Part shown: positions 33,174 through 44,364 of the stretch, in pieces
Position numbering within the stretch: position 1 is the first letter of the stretch
Layout of the letters: the number at the start of each line of letters is the position of its first letter
From: Microbacterium gubbeenense DSM 15944
GTDB taxonomy: Bacteria > Actinomycetota > Actinomycetes > Actinomycetales > Microbacteriaceae
DNA length: 64,000 nt
NCBI RefSeq assembly: GCF_000422745.1
Contig: NZ_AUGQ01000005.1
Location: 186,001-250,000 of the forward strand
Direction of reading: 5' to 3'
Notes under the pieces: model-generated
Seen by the model: only the letters and a program-made list of their open reading frames with translations
Database searches by the model: none
Told to the model about the DNA's origin: nothing
Made by a program: the position numbers and the translations under genes

Positions 33174-33761
33174 CTAGCGGATGAGGCTGCGTGCGTCGAG
33201 CGCGGCGAAGATGCGCTCGGTGACCTGCTCGAGGGTGCCGACGCCGTCGATGCGGTCGAGGACGCCGCGCTGGGCGTAGGTCTCGGCGATCGGCGCCGTC
33301 TCCGACTCGTAGATGTCGAGGCGGTGCGCCACGGCATCCTCGGTGTCGTCGCTGCGGCCCTCGATCTCGGCGCGACCGGTGATGCGCGCGACCGATTCGG
33401 CGCGCGGCACGTCGAGCAGGATCACGGCGTCGAGCGCCGCGCTGTGCGAGGCCAGGAAGTCATCGAGGTACGCGACCTGCGCGGCGTTGCGGGGGTATCC
33501 GTCGAGCAGGAACCCGCGCTCGATCGCGTCGGACTGCGAGAGGCGGTCGCTGACGATCTCGCCGGTCACGTCGTCGGGAACGAGATTGCCGGCGTCGGTG
33601 ATCGCCTTCACCTTGAGGCCGAGCTCGGTGCCGCCCTTGATGTTCGCGCGGAAGATGTCGCCGGTCGAGACGACGGGAACGCCGTACGCCTCGGCGACGC
33701 GCTGTCCCTGCGTTCCTTTGCCCGAGCCCTGCGGGCCAACGATCAGCAGACGTGTCGTCAT
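33174..33761 (-). CDS. adk: Adenylate kinase
   Basis: A 195-residue short-form kinase (AMP + ATP to 2 ADP). The Walker A is G-P-Q-G-S-G-K-G-T-Q (residues 9-18), the AMP-binding region has S-T-G-D-I-F-R-A and D-G-Y-P-R-N, and the LID is short and lacks zinc cysteines. Its ATG overlaps the secY stop (ATGA), giving tight coupling. Confidence 0.97.
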   Translation of the reverse strand: MTTRLLIVGPQGSGKGTQGQRVAEAYGVPVVSTGDIFRANIKGGTELGLKVKAITDAGNLVPDDVTGEIVSDRLSQSDAIERGFLLDGYPRNAAQVAYLDDFLASHSAALDAVILLDVPRAESVARITGRAEIEGRSDDTEDAVAHRLDIYESETAPIAETYAQRGVLDRIDGVGTLEQVTERIFAALDARSLIR

Positions 33762-35083
33762 CGGAGGAGCCCTTCATAGTGGCGCTGCTGCAGCTGCGCG
33801 TCGATCTGCTTGACGGTCTCGAGACCCACACCGACCATGATGAGGATCGACGTGCCGCCGAACGGGAAGTTCTGGTTCGCCTGCACCGTAGACAGGGCGA
33901 TGAGCGGGATGAGCGCGACGAGACCCAAGTAGATCGAGCCCGGGAATGTGATGCGCGAGATGACGAACCGCAGGTACTCAGCCGTCGGACGGCCGGCGCG
34001 AACGCCCGGCACGAATCCGCCGTACTTCTTCATGTTGTCGGCGACGTCATCCGGGTTGAACGTGATCTCGACGTAGAAGTACGTGAAGCCGATGATCAGC
34101 AGGAAGTACAGCGCCATGTACAGCGGGTGGTCGCCCGTCGTGAGGTAGTCGTTGATCCACACGACCCAGGCCGCGGGCGCGCTGCCGTCAGTGGGGGTGT
34201 TGAACTGCGAGATGAGCGCGGGCAGGTACAGCAGCGACGAGGCGAAGATCACGGGGATCACGCCCGCCATGTTGACCTTGATCGGAATGTACGTGCTCGT
34301 ACCGCCGTAGGTGCGACGGCCGACCATGCGCTTGGCGTACTGGACGGGCACGCGGCGCTGCGACTGCTCGACGAACACGATGAGCGCGATGATCACGATG
34401 CCGATGAGGATGACGAGGGCGAAGATCTCGAAGCCGTTCGAGGCCCAGATCGCGCCGAGGGCGCCCGGGAACGACGCCGCGATCGACGTGAAGATGAGCA
34501 GCGACATGCCGTTGCCGATGCCGCGCTCGGTGACGAGCTCGGCCATCCACATGATGAGGCCGGTTCCGGCGGTCAGCGCGAGGATCATCATGGCCTGCGA
34601 GAGAACGCTGTCGTTCGTCAGCAGGTTGTCACAGGCGGCGACGCCGGTGTTCGCGCCGAAGAGCTGACCGGTGCGCGCGACGGTGATGAGCGTCGTCGAC
34701 TGCAGCAGCGCGAGCGCGATCGTCAGGTAGCGCGTGTACTGCGTGAGCTTGGCCTGACCCGCCTGGCCTTCCTTCTGCAGCGTCTCGAAGTGCGGGATCA
34801 CAACGCGCAACAGCTGCGTGATGATCGATGCCGTGATGTACGGCATCACGCCGAGCGCGAAGATGGACAGCTGCAGCAGCGCCCCACCCGAGAACAGGTT
34901 CACGAGCGACATGAGCCCGTCTGTTCCGGCCGTCTGCTCGAGGCAGAGCTGCACGTTCGGGTAGCTCACGAACGGCGCGGGAATGTGCGCGCCGAAGCGG
35001 TACAGGGCGATGATGCCGATCGTGAAGAGGATCTTCCGACGAAGGTCGGGGGTGCGGAAGATCCGCGCAATAGCGCTGAACAA
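33758..35083 (-). CDS. secY: Preprotein translocase subunit SecY
   Basis: A 441-residue ten-TM channel subunit of the Sec translocon. It begins L-F-S-A-I-A-R-I-F-R-x-P-D-L-R-R-K-I, with G-V-M-P-Y-I-T-A-S-I, and the C-terminal cytoplasmic loop R-R-T-Y-G-G-T-S-T-Y-I-P. TTG at 35083 was chosen because GGGAGG lies 7 nt before it and residues before it have no SecY similarity. A strong hairpin separates it from rplO, so it probably has its own promoter as well as readthrough. Confidence 0.95.
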   Translation of the reverse strand: MFSAIARIFRTPDLRRKILFTIGIIALYRFGAHIPAPFVSYPNVQLCLEQTAGTDGLMSLVNLFSGGALLQLSIFALGVMPYITASIITQLLRVVIPHFETLQKEGQAGQAKLTQYTRYLTIALALLQSTTLITVARTGQLFGANTGVAACDNLLTNDSVLSQAMMILALTAGTGLIMWMAELVTERGIGNGMSLLIFTSIAASFPGALGAIWASNGFEIFALVILIGIVIIALIVFVEQSQRRVPVQYAKRMVGRRTYGGTSTYIPIKVNMAGVIPVIFASSLLYLPALISQFNTPTDGSAPAAWVVWINDYLTTGDHPLYMALYFLLIIGFTYFYVEITFNPDDVADNMKKYGGFVPGVRAGRPTAEYLRFVISRITFPGSIYLGLVALIPLIALSTVQANQNFPFGGTSILIMVGVGLETVKQIDAQLQQRHYEGLLR

Positions 35084-35140
35084 GAGACTGCCTCCCAGAA
35101 ACGGATGGAGCGCGAGAACGCACACCGTCCACCAGACTAA

Positions 35141-35182
35141 CGGAAAAAGGGCCGGGAGCTGTTCGCTCCCGACCCTTTTCCG
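35141..35182 (-). terminator. Terminator/attenuator between rplO and secY
   Basis: GGAAAAAGGG-cc-GGGAGC pairs with GCTCCC-ga-CCCTTTTCC (two-base internal bulge), a long stem ending in a T-rich run. It lies 24 bp beyond rplO. Confidence 0.8.
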
Positions 35183-35205
35183 ATCAAACGCGTTTCACGA
35201 ACGCG

Positions 35206-35664
35206 TTACTTGACAGATCCGCCCGCTGCCTCGATCTTGGCCTTCGCCGAAGCGGAGACCTTGTCGACCGACACGTTCAGCGCCACGGCGATGTCGCCGT
35301 CGCCCAGAACCTTGACGAGCGAGTTCTTCCGCACGAGGCCGTTTTCCACGAGGACGTCGGCAGTGATGTCGCCGCCCTTGGGGAAGACCTCCGCGATGCG
35401 AGCCAGGTTCACAACCTGGTACTCGGTGCGGAACGGGTTCTTGAAGCCGCGAAGCTTCGGTGTGCGCATGTGCAACGGCATCTGGCCACCCTCGAAGCCG
35501 GGACGCACGGTGTTGCGAGCGCGCGTACCCTTCGTTCCGCGGCCGGCGGTCTTGCCCTTGGAGCCCTCACCGCGACCCTTACGGGTCTTCGCGGTGTTGG
35601 CGCCGGGGACCGGGCGGAGGTGGTGAGCCTTGAGCACGTCGGGGCGCTCGTTGTTCTCAGCCAT
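35206..35664 (-). CDS. rplO: 50S ribosomal protein L15
   Basis: A 152-residue L15 of the large-subunit core. The glycine/lysine-rich head K-x-R-K-G-R-G-x-G-S-x-x-G-K-T-A-G-R-G-x-K-G and the C-terminal G-x-V-K region (here A-G-G-S-V-K) are present. Its start overlaps the rpmD stop by one base. It closes the spc operon, and a terminator follows. Confidence 0.97.
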   Translation of the reverse strand: MAENNERPDVLKAHHLRPVPGANTAKTRKGRGEGSKGKTAGRGTKGTRARNTVRPGFEGGQMPLHMRTPKLRGFKNPFRTEYQVVNLARIAEVFPKGGDITADVLVENGLVRKNSLVKVLGDGDIAVALNVSVDKVSASAKAKIEAAGGSVK

Positions 35665-35849
35665 CAGTCGATCTCCTCAACCTTGACGAGGTGAGCGACG
35701 GCGCGGACGTAGCCACGGGTCTGCAAGTCATCGGGGCGGACAACCGCGTCACCGATGCGCTTGAGACCGAGGCTGCGCAGCGTGTCACGCTGGTTCTGCT
35801 TCTCGCTCACCTTGGACTTGATCTGCGTAACCTTCAGACGCGCAGCCAT
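35664..35849 (-). CDS. rpmD: 50S ribosomal protein L30
   Basis: A 61-residue L30 ([12 protein letters not shown], then [12 protein letters not shown]). It was selected from a longer frame by its ATG at 35849, which overlaps the rpsE stop by one base (TGATG). Confidence 0.97.
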   Translation of the reverse strand: MAARLKVTQIKSKVSEKQNQRDTLRSLGLKRIGDAVVRPDDLQTRGYVRAVAHLVKVEEID

Positions 35850-36559
35850 CAGGCACCTGCCTTTGCCGACGCGGCGGAAACCTTCTCGGCCTCCGCGCGA
35901 ACGATACGCGCAGGAGCGACCTGATCGAACTCGACACCGCGACGCGCGGCGACCGCACGGGGCTCCTCGAGCTGCTTCAGAGCCGCAACCGTCGCGTGGA
36001 CGATGTTCAGCGTGTTCGACGAGCCGAGCGACTTCGACAGAACGTCGTGGACGCCTGCGCACTCGAGCACGGCGCGGACGGGACCACCGGCGATAACACC
36101 GGTACCGGCCGACGCGGGACGCAGCATGACAACGCCAGCTGCTTCCTCGCCCTGTACGGGGTGCGGGATCGACTTGTCGACGCGGGGAACGCGGAAGAAG
36201 TTCCGCTTCGCCTCTTCGACGCCCTTCGAGATCGCGAGGGGAACCTCACGAGCCTTGCCGTAGCCGACGCCCACCAGGCCGTCACCGTCGCCGACGACGA
36301 CGAGAGCGGTGAAGCTGAAGCGACGACCACCCTTGACGACCTTCGACACGCGGTTGATCGTGACGACGCGCTCCAGGAACTGGCTGTCGTTTCCACGGCC
36401 GCCGTTGCGGTCGTTTCCACGACGGTCTCCGCGACCGCCGCGTCCGCCGCGGTCGTTGTTGCCGCCGCGACGCTCCTGACGCTGCTCGGTCTGCGCCGCC
36501 TCGGCGGGCGCCTGGCCGGCTGCTTCCGTGGTCACTTCGGTCTCCTTGTTGTCACTCAC
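35849..36559 (-). CDS. rpsE: 30S ribosomal protein S5
   Basis: S5 guards decoding fidelity near the mRNA entry. Core motifs are [22 protein letters not shown] and K-A-R-E-V-P. At 236 residues it exceeds the usual 166; the extra part is an N-terminal extension with Glu/Ala then R-G-G repeats (about residues 25-58), an RNA-binding-like RGG tract. It overlaps rplR by 4 bp. Confidence 0.97.
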   Translation of the reverse strand: MSDNKETEVTTEAAGQAPAEAAQTEQRQERRGGNNDRGGRGGRGDRRGNDRNGGRGNDSQFLERVVTINRVSKVVKGGRRFSFTALVVVGDGDGLVGVGYGKAREVPLAISKGVEEAKRNFFRVPRVDKSIPHPVQGEEAAGVVMLRPASAGTGVIAGGPVRAVLECAGVHDVLSKSLGSSNTLNIVHATVAALKQLEEPRAVAARRGVEFDQVAPARIVRAEAEKVSAASAKAGA

Positions 36560-36915
36560 AGGCTCAACCCTCCTTCGCGGGCGCCATCGGCGATGGCCGC
36601 AACGCGACCGGCGTAGCGGTTGCCGCCACGGTCGAACACGACCGCCTCGATGCCCGCGGCCTTGGCGCGCTCGGCAACGAGCTCGCCGACGCGGCGAGCC
36701 TTTGCGGTCTTATCGGACTCGGCCGAGCGCAGCTCGGTCTCGAGGGTCGATGCGGAGGCCAGCGTGTGACCCTTTGCATCGTCGATCACCTGCACGAAGA
36801 TGTGGCGCGCCGAACGCGTCACAACGAGACGGGGGCGCGCTGCGGATCCCACGACCTTCTTGCGAAGGCGAGTGTGGCGGCGTGTACGCGCTGCGGTCTT
36901 CGACTTCACAGCCAT
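36556..36915 (-). CDS. rplR: 50S ribosomal protein L18
   Basis: A 119-residue L18 that binds 5S rRNA. It shows R-x-x-R-K-K-V-x-G-S-x-x-R-P-R-L-V-V-x-R-S-x-R-H-I and the C-terminal [12 protein letters not shown]. It sits 2 bp after rplF and is coupled to rpsE. Confidence 0.97.
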   Translation of the reverse strand: MAVKSKTAARTRRHTRLRKKVVGSAARPRLVVTRSARHIFVQVIDDAKGHTLASASTLETELRSAESDKTAKARRVGELVAERAKAAGIEAVVFDRGGNRYAGRVAAIADGAREGGLSL

Positions 36916-36917
36916 GA

Positions 36918-37454
36918 TTACTTACCAGCCTTTCCGGCCTTGCGGCGCACCTGCTCGCCGGCGTAACGCACACCCTTGCCCTTGTACGGCTCGGGCTTGC
37001 GGATCTTGCGAATGTTCGCGGCGCACTCACCGACGGCCTGCTTCGAGATGCCGGTGACCGTGATCTTGTTGTTGCCCTCGACGGCGAGCTCGATGCCCTC
37101 CGGCGGGTCGACGACCACGGGATGCGAGAAGCCGAGCGCGAGCTCGAGGCTCTGGCCCTTCTTCTGCACGCGGTAGCCGGTTCCGACGATCTCAAGGCCC
37201 TTGGAGTAGCCCTGGCTCACGCCGATGATGTCGTTGTTGATGAGCGTGCGGGTCAGGCCGTGCAGTGCACGAGACTCACGCTCTTCGTTCGGCCGGGTGA
37301 CGAGAACCTGGTTCTCCTCGACCTTGACCTCGATCGGGGCGGCGACAGCGAGCTTGAGCTCGCCCTTCGCACCCTTGACCGTGACGTCGCGGCCGGAGAC
37401 GGAAACCGTCACGCCCGCGGGGATGTCAATGGGAAGCTTGCCAATGCGCGACAT
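36918..37454 (-). CDS. rplF: 50S ribosomal protein L6
   Basis: A 178-residue L6 with two related domains, near the factor-binding centre. It begins [12 protein letters not shown] and ends with the signature [11 protein letters not shown]. It follows rpsH by 6 bp. Confidence 0.98.
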   Translation of the reverse strand: MSRIGKLPIDIPAGVTVSVSGRDVTVKGAKGELKLAVAAPIEVKVEENQVLVTRPNEERESRALHGLTRTLINNDIIGVSQGYSKGLEIVGTGYRVQKKGQSLELALGFSHPVVVDPPEGIELAVEGNNKITVTGISKQAVGECAANIRKIRKPEPYKGKGVRYAGEQVRRKAGKAGK

Positions 37455-37460
37455 AGTCGA

Positions 37461-37859
37461 TCACCACACGTAGGCGACAACTTCTCCGCCTACGCCCTTC
37501 TGCTCGGCCTGGCGGTCTGTGAGAAGACCGCTGGAGGTGGACAGGATGGCAACGCCGAGGCCACCGAGCACCTTGGGCAGCTCGGTCGACTTCGCGTACA
37601 CGCGGAGTCCGGGCTTCGAAACGCGCTTGATGCCCGAGATCGAACGCTCGCGGTGCGTGCCGTACTTCAGCGTCAGCGTGAGCGTCTTGCCCACACGAGC
37701 GTCGGTCTCCTCGAAGGAGGCGATGTAGCCCTCCTGCTTGAGCATCGCTGCGATGTTCTTCTTGAGCTTGCTCGACGGCATCGACACCTCGTCATGGTGC
37801 GCCGAGTTCGCGTTGCGCAGACGGGTCAGCATATCTGCGACCGGGTCTGTCATGGTCAT
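37461..37859 (-). CDS. rpsH: 30S ribosomal protein S8
   Basis: A 132-residue S8, central-domain binder ([18 protein letters not shown]) with the C-terminal [11 protein letters not shown]. In many bacteria S8 represses the spc operon through the rplE region. Here it is separated from rplE by 156 bp with a hairpin and no rpsN. Confidence 0.98.
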   Translation of the reverse strand: MTMTDPVADMLTRLRNANSAHHDEVSMPSSKLKKNIAAMLKQEGYIASFEETDARVGKTLTLTLKYGTHRERSISGIKRVSKPGLRVYAKSTELPKVLGGLGVAILSTSSGLLTDRQAEQKGVGGEVVAYVW

Positions 37860-37951
37860 ATTCGTATTCCTTTGTTCATGAGGTTTCGGCTGCCGTTACA
37901 CGACAGACGACCTTCCACGACGTGGATAGCCAGTATCCGATTGTCCACTGT

Positions 37952-37984
37952 GATGCCGGGCCCGGCCAAACCGAGCCCGGCATC
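37952..37984 (-). terminator. Hairpin between rplE and rpsH
   Basis: GATGCCGGGC pairs perfectly with GCCCGGCATC (10 bp, 13-nt loop). It lies where rpsN is found in the standard spc operon; it may be a terminator, a processing site or an S8-type regulatory structure. Confidence 0.6.
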
Positions 37985-38015
37985 CTCAGCGTTTTCCCTG
38001 AGTGGAAGGATCCGC

Positions 38016-38597
38016 TCAGGCGTCCTTGACGAAGGGGAACCCGAGCTGCGTGAGCAGCGCGCGACCCTCGTCGTCGTTCTTCGCGGTGGTCACGATCGTG
38101 ATGTCGAAACCACGCACACGGTCGATCCGGTCCTGGTCGATCTCGTGGAAGATCGACTGCTCCGTCACACCGAAGGTGTAGTTGCCGTTGCCGTCGAACT
38201 GCTTGCCCGAGAGGCCGCGGAAGTCGCGGATACGGGGAAGCGCGAGCGAGATCAGTCGGTCCAGGAACTCCCACGCGCGGTCACCACGGAGGGTGACGTG
38301 CGCGCCGATGGCCTGGCCCTCGCGCAGCTTGAACTGCGCGATCGACTTCTTCGCCTTGGTGACGACGGGCTTCTGACCGGTGATCGCGGTGAGGTCGGAA
38401 ACCGCACCCTCGATCACCTTGCTGTCGCGGGCTGCCTCGCCGACGCCGGTGTTGACGACGACCTTCACGAGGCCCGGAATCTGCATGACGTTCTCGTAAC
38501 CGAAATCGTCCTGCAGCTTCTGGCGGATCTCGCTGCGGTAGACCTGCTTCAGGCGCGGCTGGATTTTGCCAGTCTGCGCGGCACTATCAGTGCTCAT
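38016..38597 (-). CDS. rplE: 50S ribosomal protein L5
   Basis: A 193-residue L5 that holds 5S rRNA and bridges to S13. It has V-M-Q-I-P-x-L-V-K-V-V-x-N-x-G-V-G-E-A and the [19 protein letters not shown] motif. It follows rplX by 11 bp. The 156-bp gap after it lacks rpsN. Confidence 0.98.
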   Translation of the reverse strand: MSTDSAAQTGKIQPRLKQVYRSEIRQKLQDDFGYENVMQIPGLVKVVVNTGVGEAARDSKVIEGAVSDLTAITGQKPVVTKAKKSIAQFKLREGQAIGAHVTLRGDRAWEFLDRLISLALPRIRDFRGLSGKQFDGNGNYTFGVTEQSIFHEIDQDRIDRVRGFDITIVTTAKNDDEGRALLTQLGFPFVKDA

Positions 38598-38608
38598 CTG
38601 TTAACCCT

Positions 38609-38980
38609 TTACTTTCCCTTGGGGTCGGGGATGTCGCTGCCCGAGCCCTTGGCGACGCGCACGCGCACGGTCTTCTTGACGCCGTCCCGGACCTGCTCCT
38701 CGACGCGGTATCCCACGCGTGTCGGCTTCTTGGTCTCGGGGTCGACGATCGCGACGTTGGACGAGTGGATCGGGGCCTCGAGGGTCTCGATGCCACCGGT
38801 CTTCGTGCCGCGCTGCGTCTGACCGACGCGCGTGTGCTTGGTGATGTAGTTGACGCCCTCGACGACCACGCGGTTGCCGATGACCTCGAGCACCTTGCCC
38901 TGCTTGCCGCGGTCTCCGCCGCGAGCCTGGGTGGCGCCGGTGATGACCTGAACCAGGTCACCCTTCTTGATCTTCGCCAT
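38609..38980 (-). CDS. rplX: 50S ribosomal protein L24
   Basis: A 123-residue L24, an assembly initiator, with the KOW-like start [15 protein letters not shown] and G-K-Q-G-K-V-L-E-V. The tail G-K-x-x-x-x-P-D-P-K-G-K is usual for actinobacteria. It is 3 bp after rplN. Confidence 0.98.
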   Translation of the reverse strand: MAKIKKGDLVQVITGATQARGGDRGKQGKVLEVIGNRVVVEGVNYITKHTRVGQTQRGTKTGGIETLEAPIHSSNVAIVDPETKKPTRVGYRVEEQVRDGVKKTVRVRVAKGSGSDIPDPKGK

Positions 38981-38983
38981 GAG

Positions 38984-39352
38984 TTACAGCACCTCCGGGG
39001 CAAGCGAGACGATCTTCATGAACTTGCGGTCACGCAGCTCACGACCGACCGGCCCGAAGATACGGGTGCCGCGCGGCTCCCCGTTGTTGTTGAGAAGGAC
39101 GGCCGCGTTCTCATCGAACTTGATGTACGAGCCATCGTCGCGTCGCGTCTGCTTCTTCGTGCGGACGACGACCGCCTTGACGACGTCGCCCTTCTTGACG
39201 TTGCCGCCGGGGATCGCGTCCTTGACCGTCGCGACGATGGTGTCACCCACGCCCGCGTAACGGCGGGCAGAGCCACCGAGAACACGGATCGTGAGCAGCT
39301 CCTTCGCGCCGGAGTTGTCGGCGACCTTGAGGCGGGATTCGTTCTGAATCAC
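38984..39352 (-). CDS. rplN: 50S ribosomal protein L14
   Basis: A 122-residue L14 at the subunit interface, with [14 protein letters not shown] and [14 protein letters not shown]. It starts at GTG 39352, reading I-Q-N-E-S-R next, which matches the family N-terminus, so the length is standard. It opens the spc segment of the block. Confidence 0.98.
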   Translation of the reverse strand: MIQNESRLKVADNSGAKELLTIRVLGGSARRYAGVGDTIVATVKDAIPGGNVKKGDVVKAVVVRTKKQTRRDDGSYIKFDENAAVLLNNNGEPRGTRIFGPVGRELRDRKFMKIVSLAPEVL

Positions 39353-39381
39353 TGGTTACTCCTTCAAGCGAGCCCGAAGGC

Positions 39382-39669
39382 TTACTTGGCCTTTTCGACG
39401 ATTTCGACCAGACGCCAGCGCTTGGTCGCGCTGGTCGGACGGGTCTCGTGGATCACGACGAGGTCACCAATGCCGGCGGTGTTCTGCTCGTCATGGGCCT
39501 TCAGCTTCTTCGTGCGGCGGAGGACCTTGCCGTAAAGCGGGTGCTTCACGCGATCCTCGACCTCGACAACGATGGTCTTATCCATCTTGTCGCTCACGAC
39601 GAAGCCGCGAACGGACTTGCGGTAACCGCGCTCTACGGCGGCGGTCTCCGTCTGCTTCTCGCTGGCCAT
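39382..39669 (-). CDS. rpsQ: 30S ribosomal protein S17
   Basis: A 95-residue S17 ([20 protein letters not shown], then [15 protein letters not shown]). ATG 39669 overlaps the rpmC stop by one base (TGATG); a GTG one codon earlier is possible. Confidence 0.97.
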   Translation of the reverse strand: MASEKQTETAAVERGYRKSVRGFVVSDKMDKTIVVEVEDRVKHPLYGKVLRRTKKLKAHDEQNTAGIGDLVVIHETRPTSATKRWRLVEIVEKAK

Positions 39670-39974
39670 CACTCAGCCTCTCCCTCGGCGACAGCGGCCT
39701 CGTCGGCCTTCTTCGCCTTGCTCTTCTTGGCCTTCTTCTCGACCGGAGCCGGCGTCGCACGGATCCCGAGCTCGCGCTCACGGATCACGGTGTAGAGCCG
39801 CGCGATGTCGCGCTTCACGGCGCGGATGCGACCGTGGCTCTCCAGCTGACCGGTAGCCGACTGGAAGCGCAGGTTGAACAGCTCTTCCTTGGCCTTGCCC
39901 AGCTCCTCGGCGAGGCGCTGGTCTTCGAACGTGTCGAGCTCGCTCGGGGCGAGCTCCTTGGTGCCGATCGCCAT
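39669..39974 (-). CDS. rpmC: 50S ribosomal protein L29 with C-terminal extension
   Basis: L29 lies at the tunnel exit and contacts SRP and trigger factor. The core ([26 protein letters not shown]) takes about 75 residues. A Lys/Ala/Glu tail brings it to 101 rather than about 65. One-base overlaps (TAATG) link it to rplP, and another to rpsQ. Confidence 0.97.
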   Translation of the reverse strand: MAIGTKELAPSELDTFEDQRLAEELGKAKEELFNLRFQSATGQLESHGRIRAVKRDIARLYTVIRERELGIRATPAPVEKKAKKSKAKKADEAAVAEGEAE

Positions 39975-40393
39975 TACGCGTCGCCCTCCTCGCGCTTGAT
40001 GATGCGTGCCTTGAGAGGCAGCTTGTGCATTGCCCGGGTCAGGGCGCCCTTCGCGAGCTCTTCGCTCACGCCGGCGACCTCGAACAGGACGCGGCCCGGC
40101 TTGACGTTGGCGACCCAGAACTCGGGTGAACCCTTACCGGAGCCCATGCGGACTTCGGCAGGCTTCTTGGTGAGCGGACGGTCCGGGAAGATGTTGATCC
40201 ACACCTTGCCGCCGCGCTTGATGTGACGCGTCATGGCGATACGAGCCGCCTCGATCTGACGGTTCGTCACGTAGGCCGGGGTCATCGCCTGGATGCCGTA
40301 TTCGCCGAACGACACCTTAGTGCCGCCCGTCGCCTGGCCACTGCGGCCGGGGCGGTGCTGCTTACGGAACTTAACCTTGCGGGGGATAAGCAT
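39974..40393 (-). CDS. rplP: 50S ribosomal protein L16
   Basis: A 139-residue L16 near the A-site tRNA elbow ([15 protein letters not shown], with [12 protein letters not shown]). Its length is standard. TAATG overlaps at both ends join it to rpsC and rpmC. Confidence 0.98.
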   Translation of the reverse strand: MLIPRKVKFRKQHRPGRSGQATGGTKVSFGEYGIQAMTPAYVTNRQIEAARIAMTRHIKRGGKVWINIFPDRPLTKKPAEVRMGSGKGSPEFWVANVKPGRVLFEVAGVSEELAKGALTRAMHKLPLKARIIKREEGDA

Positions 40394-41157
40394 TACGCCG
40401 ATGCTCCTTCCGGTGCGCGGCCTGCAGCGCCAGCGTCGTTACGACGCGGGCCGCGGCGGCCACCACGATCGCCACCACGAGCAGGCTTCTTGTTGGCCTC
40501 CTCGCGAGCGAGCTCCTTGTTCGTGAGGTCACCCTTGTAGACCCAGACCTTCACGCCGATGCGGCCGAAGGTGGTCTTCGCCTCGTAGAAGCCGTAGTCG
40601 ATGTTCGCGCGCAGCGTGTGCAGCGGCACACGACCCTCGCGGTAGAACTCCGTACGGCTCATCTCGGCGCCGCCGAGGCGGCCGGAGACCTGGATGCGGA
40701 CGCCCTTGGCGCCGGCGCGCATGGCGCCCTGCAGTCCCTTGCGCATGGCGCGACGGAACGCAACGCGAGCAGCGAGCTGCTCGGCAACGCCCTGAGCGAC
40801 GAGCTGAGCGTCGGCCTCGGGGTTCTTGACCTCGAGGATGTTCAGCTGGATCTGCTTCGCCGTGAGCTTCTCGAGCTCGGCACGGATGCGCTCGGCCTCC
40901 GCACCGCGGCGACCGATGACGATGCCCGGGCGCGCCGTGTGGATGTCCACGCGAACGCGGTCCTTGGTGCGCTCGAGATCGATGCGGCTCACGCCGGCAC
41001 GGTCGAGGTTCTTCTGCAGCAGCTGGCGGATGCGGATGTCCTCCGCAACGTAGTCAGCGTAGCGCTGACCCGGCTTCGTCGAGTCGGCGAACCAACGGGA
41101 CGTGTGGTCCGTCGTGATGCCGAGGCGGAAGCCGTAAGGGTTGATCTTCTGTCCCAT
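40393..41157 (-). CDS. rpsC: 30S ribosomal protein S3
   Basis: A 254-residue S3 at the mRNA entry tunnel. It has [13 protein letters not shown], the KH motif ([10 protein letters not shown]) and [12 protein letters not shown]. The last 40 residues are a disordered Arg/Gly/Ala tail absent from E. coli S3. It overlaps rplV by one base. Confidence 0.98.
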   Translation of the reverse strand: MGQKINPYGFRLGITTDHTSRWFADSTKPGQRYADYVAEDIRIRQLLQKNLDRAGVSRIDLERTKDRVRVDIHTARPGIVIGRRGAEAERIRAELEKLTAKQIQLNILEVKNPEADAQLVAQGVAEQLAARVAFRRAMRKGLQGAMRAGAKGVRIQVSGRLGGAEMSRTEFYREGRVPLHTLRANIDYGFYEAKTTFGRIGVKVWVYKGDLTNKELAREEANKKPARGGDRGGRRGPRRNDAGAAGRAPEGASA

Positions 41158-41552
41158 TACTTGCTCGCCTTCTTGTTGCTACCCGCTGCCGCTTCGGCGG
41201 CCTCGGGCGTGGAGAGCACGACCGTGATGTGGCTCGTGCGCTTCTTGATCTGGTCAGCGCGACCCTGGGCGCGGGGACGGAAACGCTTGAGCGTCACTCC
41301 CTCGTCCACGAAAGCGTTCTTCACGAAGAGGTCGTCTTCGTTCAGCGCCTCACCGGCTGCGTCGGCCTTCACCTGCGCGTTGGCCTTTGCAGACTCAACG
41401 AGCTTGAAGATCGGCTCGGAAGCACCCTGTGCCGCGAACTTCAGGATGGCGAGGGCCTCGTCGGCCTGCTTCCCCTTGATGAGCGCGACAACACGACGGG
41501 CCTTCTGAGGGGTCACGCGGATGTGTCGCACGCGTGCGATTGACTCCACCAT
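41157..41552 (-). CDS. rplV: 50S ribosomal protein L22
   Basis: A 131-residue L22 lining the exit tunnel. It shows [17 protein letters not shown], the hairpin region [10 protein letters not shown], and [10 protein letters not shown] short Ala/Lys tail follows. Confidence 0.98.
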   Translation of the reverse strand: MVESIARVRHIRVTPQKARRVVALIKGKQADEALAILKFAAQGASEPIFKLVESAKANAQVKADAAGEALNEDDLFVKNAFVDEGVTLKRFRPRAQGRADQIKKRTSHITVVLSTPEAAEAAAGSNKKASK

Positions 41553-41578
41553 TACTCTCTCCTCTCAGCGTCGCCGCG

Positions 41579-41860
41579 TCAGCGGCGACGGCCCTTCTTG
41601 TCGTCCTTCACGTGGCCGCGGAAGGTGCGGGTGGGCGCGAACTCGCCCAGCTTGTGGCCGACCATCGACTCGGACACGAACACAGGAATGTGCTTGCGTC
41701 CGTCGTGCACGGCGATCGTGTGGCCGAGCATGGCCGGGACGATCATCGAACGACGAGACCAGGTCTTGATGACGTTCTTGGTTCCCGCCTCGTTCTGCGA
41801 GCTGACCTTGCGAAGCAGGTGCTCGTCGACGAAGGGGCCCTTCTTCAGACTGCGTGGCAT
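41579..41860 (-). CDS. rpsS: 30S ribosomal protein S19
   Basis: A 93-residue S19 of the head ([15 protein letters not shown], then [20 protein letters not shown] and [11 protein letters not shown]). It follows rplB by 12 bp. Confidence 0.98.
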   Translation of the reverse strand: MPRSLKKGPFVDEHLLRKVSSQNEAGTKNVIKTWSRRSMIVPAMLGHTIAVHDGRKHIPVFVSESMVGHKLGEFAPTRTFRGHVKDDKKGRRR

Positions 41861-41872
41861 CTTCTTGAACTC

Positions 41873-42712
<840 letters not shown>

Positions 42713-42738
42713 ATTCGTTTCCTAGTCCTTCCCAGCTA

Positions 42739-43038
42739 TCAGGCGACAGCCGTGAAGATGTCGATGGTGCCCGACTTGAGCGTGACAATTGCGCGCTTGG
42801 TGTCCTTGCGCTTGCCAGTGCCGAAGCGGGTGCGGCGGGTCTTGCCCTGACGGTTCAGAGTGTTGACCGAAGCGACCGAGACACCGAAGATCTTCTCGAT
42901 CGCGAGCTTGATCTCGGTCTTGTTGGCGCGGGTGTCCACGACGAACGTGTACTTGCCCTCGTCGATCAGGCCGTAGCTCTTCTCCGACACGACGGGCGCG
43001 AGGATGATGTCGCGCGGGTCCTTGTTGATCGCGGTCAT
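42739..43038 (-). CDS. rplW: 50S ribosomal protein L23
   Basis: A 99-residue L23, docking site for trigger factor and SRP (P-V-V-S-E-K-S-Y with K-Y-T-F-V-V, and [12 protein letters not shown]). It overlaps rplD by 4 bp (ATGA). Confidence 0.98.
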   Translation of the reverse strand: MTAINKDPRDIILAPVVSEKSYGLIDEGKYTFVVDTRANKTEIKLAIEKIFGVSVASVNTLNRQGKTRRTRFGTGKRKDTKRAIVTLKSGTIDIFTAVA

Positions 43039-43691
43039 GCCGAGACCTCCTTGGCGCCGGCCTTCTGCGCGATGAACGCGTCGATGGCGGCCTTGGTGAA
43101 GACGATGTCGTCGCTGCGGACGACGTCGTATGCGTTGAGCTGGTCGGAGACGATCGCGTGCACGTTGCCGAGGTTGCGGACGCTCAGGTAGCTCGTCTCC
43201 TCGTCGCGGCCGATCACGACGAGCGTGTTCTTGCCGGCGGTGAAGGTCGACAGGAACGACGCGGCGGCCTTGGTGGCCGGCTTGTCGGTGCCGAAGGTCT
43301 CCACAACGTGGATGCGCTGGCCGCGAAGACGGTCGCTGAGCAGACCCGCAAGGGCCGCCGCGATCATCTTCTTGGGGGTGCGCTGCGAGTAGTCGCGCGG
43401 CTTCGGGCCGTGGACGATGCCACCGCCGCGGTGCTCGGGCTGGCGGATCGAGCCCTGGCGTGCGCGGCCGGTGCCCTTCTGCTTGAACGGCTTCGCACCG
43501 GTACCGGAGACCTCACCGCGACGCTTGGTCGAGTGGGTGCCCTGGCGAGCCGCCGCGAGCTGCGCGACGACGACCTGGTGGATCAGCGGAACGTTCGTCT
43601 TGACGTCGAACACGTTCGCGGGAAGCTCGACCGTGCCGGTCTTCTTCCCGTCGGTGCCGAGAACGTCAATAACGAGAGTCGAGTCAGCCAT
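43035..43691 (-). CDS. rplD: 50S ribosomal protein L4
   Basis: A 218-residue L4. The tunnel loop is rich in basic residues: [30 protein letters not shown]. In E. coli L4 represses the S10 operon; the long rpsJ leader here would be where any such control acts (inference). Confidence 0.98.
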   Translation of the reverse strand: MADSTLVIDVLGTDGKKTGTVELPANVFDVKTNVPLIHQVVVAQLAAARQGTHSTKRRGEVSGTGAKPFKQKGTGRARQGSIRQPEHRGGGIVHGPKPRDYSQRTPKKMIAAALAGLLSDRLRGQRIHVVETFGTDKPATKAAASFLSTFTAGKNTLVVIGRDEETSYLSVRNLGNVHAIVSDQLNAYDVVRSDDIVFTKAAIDAFIAQKAGAKEVSA

Positions 43692-43696
43692 CTAAC

Positions 43697-44356
43697 TCAG
43701 GCCCCCTTCACTGCGTTGCGGACGTACACGACACGGCCGCGCGCACCGGGGACGGCGCCCTTGACGAGCAGCAGACCCTTCTCGGCGTCGACGGCGTGCA
43801 CCGTGAGGTTGAGGACGGTCACGCGCTCGCCGCCCATGCGGCCGGCCATGCGCGTGCCCTTGAAGACTCGGCTCGGGGTCGCCGAGGCGCCGATCGAACC
43901 GGGCTTGCGGTGGTTGCGGTGTGCACCGTGCGAAGCCGGGGCGCCGGAGAAGTTGTGACGCTTCATGACACCGGCGAAGCCCTTGCCCTTGCTCGTGCCG
44001 ACGACGTCGACGAGCTGGCCGGCCTCGAAAGTGCCCTCAGCGGTGATCTCCTGGCCGAGCGAGTAGTCCGCGGCGTCAGCCGTGCGGATCTCAGCGACCT
44101 TGCGGCGCGGCGTGACGCCGGCTGCCTGGAAGTGACCGGCGCTGGGCTGGTTCACCTTGCGCGGGTCGATCTCGCCCGCCGCGATCTGAACGGCGTTGTA
44201 GCCGTCCTTCTCGGGGGTGCGCACCTGTGTGACGACGTTCGGCGCGAGCTCGATCACCGTGACGGGGACCAGCTTGCCGTTCTCGTTCCACACCTGGGTC
44301 ATGCCGACCTTCTTGCCGAGCATGCCCTTCGAAATCTTGTTGTTGATGTCAGCCAT
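43697..44356 (-). CDS. rplC: 50S ribosomal protein L3
   Basis: A 219-residue L3 of the peptidyl-transferase environment ([11 protein letters not shown], then [10 protein letters not shown] and H-R-x-x-G-S-I-G-A). The lead segment [10 protein letters not shown] is slightly longer than usual. It is 8 bp after rpsJ. Confidence 0.98.
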   Translation of the reverse strand: MADINNKISKGMLGKKVGMTQVWNENGKLVPVTVIELAPNVVTQVRTPEKDGYNAVQIAAGEIDPRKVNQPSAGHFQAAGVTPRRKVAEIRTADAADYSLGQEITAEGTFEAGQLVDVVGTSKGKGFAGVMKRHNFSGAPASHGAHRNHRKPGSIGASATPSRVFKGTRMAGRMGGERVTVLNLTVHAVDAEKGLLLVKGAVPGARGRVVYVRNAVKGA

Positions 44357-44364
44357 GTCGGACC

